From contig JAKUHH010000084.1 in assembly GCA_022701365.1 (NCBI GenBank), forward strand, positions 372,001-436,000: a DNA stretch of 64,000 nt. Direction: 5' to 3'. Every line of letters starts with the position of its first letter. Position 1 is the stretch's first letter. Below are positions 61,815-64,000 of this stretch, one piece after another. The notes beneath the pieces were generated by a model. It was not told the origin of the DNA and made no database searches. It was given only the letters and a program-made list of their open reading frames with translations. The position numbers and the translations under genes were made by a program. This DNA is from Mycocentrospora acerina (lineage: Eukaryota; Ascomycota; Dothideomycetes; Pleosporales).

Positions 61815-64000
61815 GTAGTGTAAAAAAAATGAGATGCGATATGTTGTCGTTAGCCAATCCAGGCACTTTTTTCTTTTGTACTACCACCAAAAAGCGTTAG
61901 CGCAAGATAGAGCTGGGATGTTTTGCATTCCACGAGCGGGAGTACTGGATGTCCTTTTCAGGTGTCTTGGAACAAGACATGCGGGTCAAGCCCGAGCAGA
62001 TAAAGCAAAGCAAAAGCAAGGGCAAGAGCAGGAGCAATAGCGAAGAAACAGGAACATAGCAAACAGTCGATGTACAATGGCAATTTCAGACGTGTCCACC
62101 TTTTGCCAAGCAACGGTTTTTGAACTGCGAGGCTATTTCATCTTTGTGTGGCGAGCGTAAAGCACATTCCCTACGCCCAAAGCGATGCGCACAAGCCCGT
62201 CTCCATATGGAGCCAACGTGCTTTGTAGCCTGTAAGCAAGTTACAGATAGGTCATTGCAGTACAACTACAACTAGAAGAATACAGCGGGCCAGTCACACG
62301 TCAATTCGTGGGGGTTGGCCAAGCAGGGGTCGGCGGGCTGAATGGGCGGGAGCGGATTCAACGACACCTAGTCAGAAACAGGTAGCCAACAGCAGCCTAC
62401 AACAGACAACCCCCATGCCCCAATGACCAACATGGCACAGCCGCCGATGCCCTCTCAGCTTCGCGAAATCCCCCTGAAAGAGGCTTTGAATATGACAATA
62501 TTTTTTCATGCAAGACATCGTATGTAGTATACAATGCATTGTAGCCCCTTCTTGATGTAACACGATGTAATGCTTCCTCCGCTTGCTATCCAAGAGCAGC
62601 AGCAACAAGGCACATTCTCCTAAGGCTGCTGCTCGTTCTTCGGCACACTCTGAATCCTAAGCAGGCTCTTATGGAGCGTTTGGCGTCTTTGTCACCAGCA
62701 GAACTGCCCGCACCTTCCGTACCTGTAGATGCAGCAACCGCAGCTCCCTAAGGCCTGCAGGTGGTGTTCGAGGGCGCCAACTCGGTCACAGAGTGCACCT
62801 GCCCAACTATTTGTTGCTCTACTTCTCCCCTCGCTCGATAGCTGATCCGACTCCAGCATCGTTGCAATTCATGGCCTGAACGGTCACTGAGAAAACATAA
62901 ACGACAAGCAGCAGCGTCAACTGGCTCCACGACCTCCTACCGCACAGCCTACCTCTTGCATGCATCTCCAGTTGACACTATAAAGCTAACATGCATAGCC
63001 CTACTCATGTTAGCTGCCAGTACCTGTTCAATCATGTGCGAGCGCTGTTAGTGAATCGATGCCTGGAACGGCAGCTCACAAATGTTTGCATGTGGTGAGA
63101 CCTGCACAATTACCACAAGGCTGGAGCAGACTAAGAAAACTGTCGATTATGCTTGTGTCGCACAGCTTGAATAGTGTTATCGCTGAAAGTGTGAGTCCGT
63201 TTTCTGTATTTATTCAGTTGCACTCATTTAGTTGCACTCGACTGACGTTCCCAGGCTCTTATCCACTCAGATATTGCCCAGCGAGGTGCTCTTGAACAAC
63301 GCCCCTCCATTAAGCTGTCCAAGCACGGCATCAAGTTCATTAAAATCTTACACTAGGGCAGTAGCGGTGTCGCCCTAGGCCGGCTCATGGCTAATATCGC
63401 GTCTGTATTTGTGGCGGTCGACAGCAGACCACTACAGCCCTAGAGCACGATTTAAAGTAGCTGTTGCAGCAGCTTGGGTAGTACAAGCCCATTAGCAGAT
63501 ATTTTGTCACCAAGTTTGCATTTGAGTACTATATGATGTTGATACTCCCCAGGGATTGATCGTGGTCAATATGCAGGGGTTGCTATCGCCAAACAGATCG
63601 TTCCCCAAGCGTCGGCCGTGGTGCCAGGAGTTGTGGACAGCGAGGAGATTGTGATACATGCAAACTAAATCAACATAGTCAAAACTAGGTCGACGTCAGA
63701 ACCTAGATACAGGACGAGGTCAGGCCACTTGCGGGTGATAGCTACGAGTGTAGGTGGCACAGTTGGCATACAGTAGTACACAGAAGGCTAAGAAGACACA
63801 GATATACAGACTTAGTCTGGCACAGAAGTAGACAAAGGCAGTAGTAGTAAAAACAACCCATTTGCAGTTCACTCGAACAAACATATTATGTCGTTCGCCG
63901 ACCTGTGTAGTGTGTTAAGGCTATTGTTTGTTGAATATTTTATTTGCTAAGTTGAAGAGCTTAACGCAGTCTACAAGACCTGGCTGTAAGGATATATGTA
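61815..64000. other. Gene-poor right end, possibly with a degraded element
   Basis: No intact gene. Up to about 62,000 it is the 3' flank of TAM41. From about 62,700 short open frames are broken by stops. At 63191-63255 a sequence beginning GTGAGTCCG and ending in CGACTGACGTTCCCAG looks like a spliceable intron, followed by about 33 open codons (63256-63356) that read ALIHSDIAQRGALEQRPS at the start, then stops. Another short frame near 63590 reads RSFPKRRPWCQELW, loosely like the region between endonuclease and reverse transcriptase of LINE elements. This may be a mutated transposon or gene remnant; support is weak. Confidence 0.35.

Overview
The window is nuclear DNA of a filamentous ascomycete (Pezizomycotina, most probably a Dothideomycete). 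The grounds are the very short spliceosomal introns (about 45-120 nt, GT-AG, often with a CTAAC/CTGAC branch site), genes spaced singly on both strands, and fungal-typical content: an NRPS, an MFS exporter, oxalate decarboxylase, a DFG5/DCW1-type GPI mannosidase, a PARP-UBC fusion, DUF3602 and DUF7704 proteins. I rebuilt exon structures by hand; every multi-exon model closes in frame. The lineage call is inference.

Layout. 1-6.4 kb: the 3' end of an NRPS (C-T-T-C) that enters from the left edge, then a DUF7704 membrane protein and a DHA2-type MFS transporter on the minus strand. This may be the edge of a secondary-metabolite locus. 7-12.3 kb: a secreted six-cysteine peptide, a hypothetical protein, a single-pass PY-motif membrane protein, TFB5 (TFIIH), a GFA-fold zinc protein and a Cys-rich protein with a putative GC-AG intron. 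12.6-17.4 kb: MED1 and, convergent with it across a microsatellite-rich kilobase, glutamine synthetase, whose first coding exon is only the ATG and whose upstream region carries four GATA sites. 17.4-22.8 kb: a 5.4-kb gene-free stretch with minisatellites. 22.8-26.8 kb: a 1,312-residue low-complexity protein with a four-times repeated DF..GPP motif.

27.5-34.9 kb: a D-lactate/2-hydroxyacid dehydrogenase-like flavoprotein ending in a peroxisomal-type ARL, a convergent carboxylesterase, a DUF3602 protein and a secreted bicupin oxalate decarboxylase. 35.8-37.7 kb: an orphan gene whose frame continues past two in-frame stops, so it is probably truncated or decaying. 38.7-47 kb: CorA-like Mg2+ transporter, DUF2231 membrane protein, GH76 GPI mannosidase, CCDC124 homologue and an aquaglyceroporin with a changed second NPA box. 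47.9-61.8 kb is mostly housekeeping: OPT transporter and GPI8 (divergent), a PARP-UBC fusion, a COG7-like protein, a BIR1/survivin-type protein and TAM41 (divergent). The last 2.2 kb has no intact gene and may hold a degraded element.

No rRNA, tRNA, CRISPR or intact transposon was recognised. Apart from the possible NRPS/MFS pair the genes look like ordinary independently regulated fungal loci. The most distinctive items are the duplicated carrier domain of the NRPS, the decaying orphan at 36-37.7 kb, the repeated motif in the 1,312-residue protein, the ATG-only exon and GATA cluster of glutamine synthetase, and the PARP-UBC fusion.
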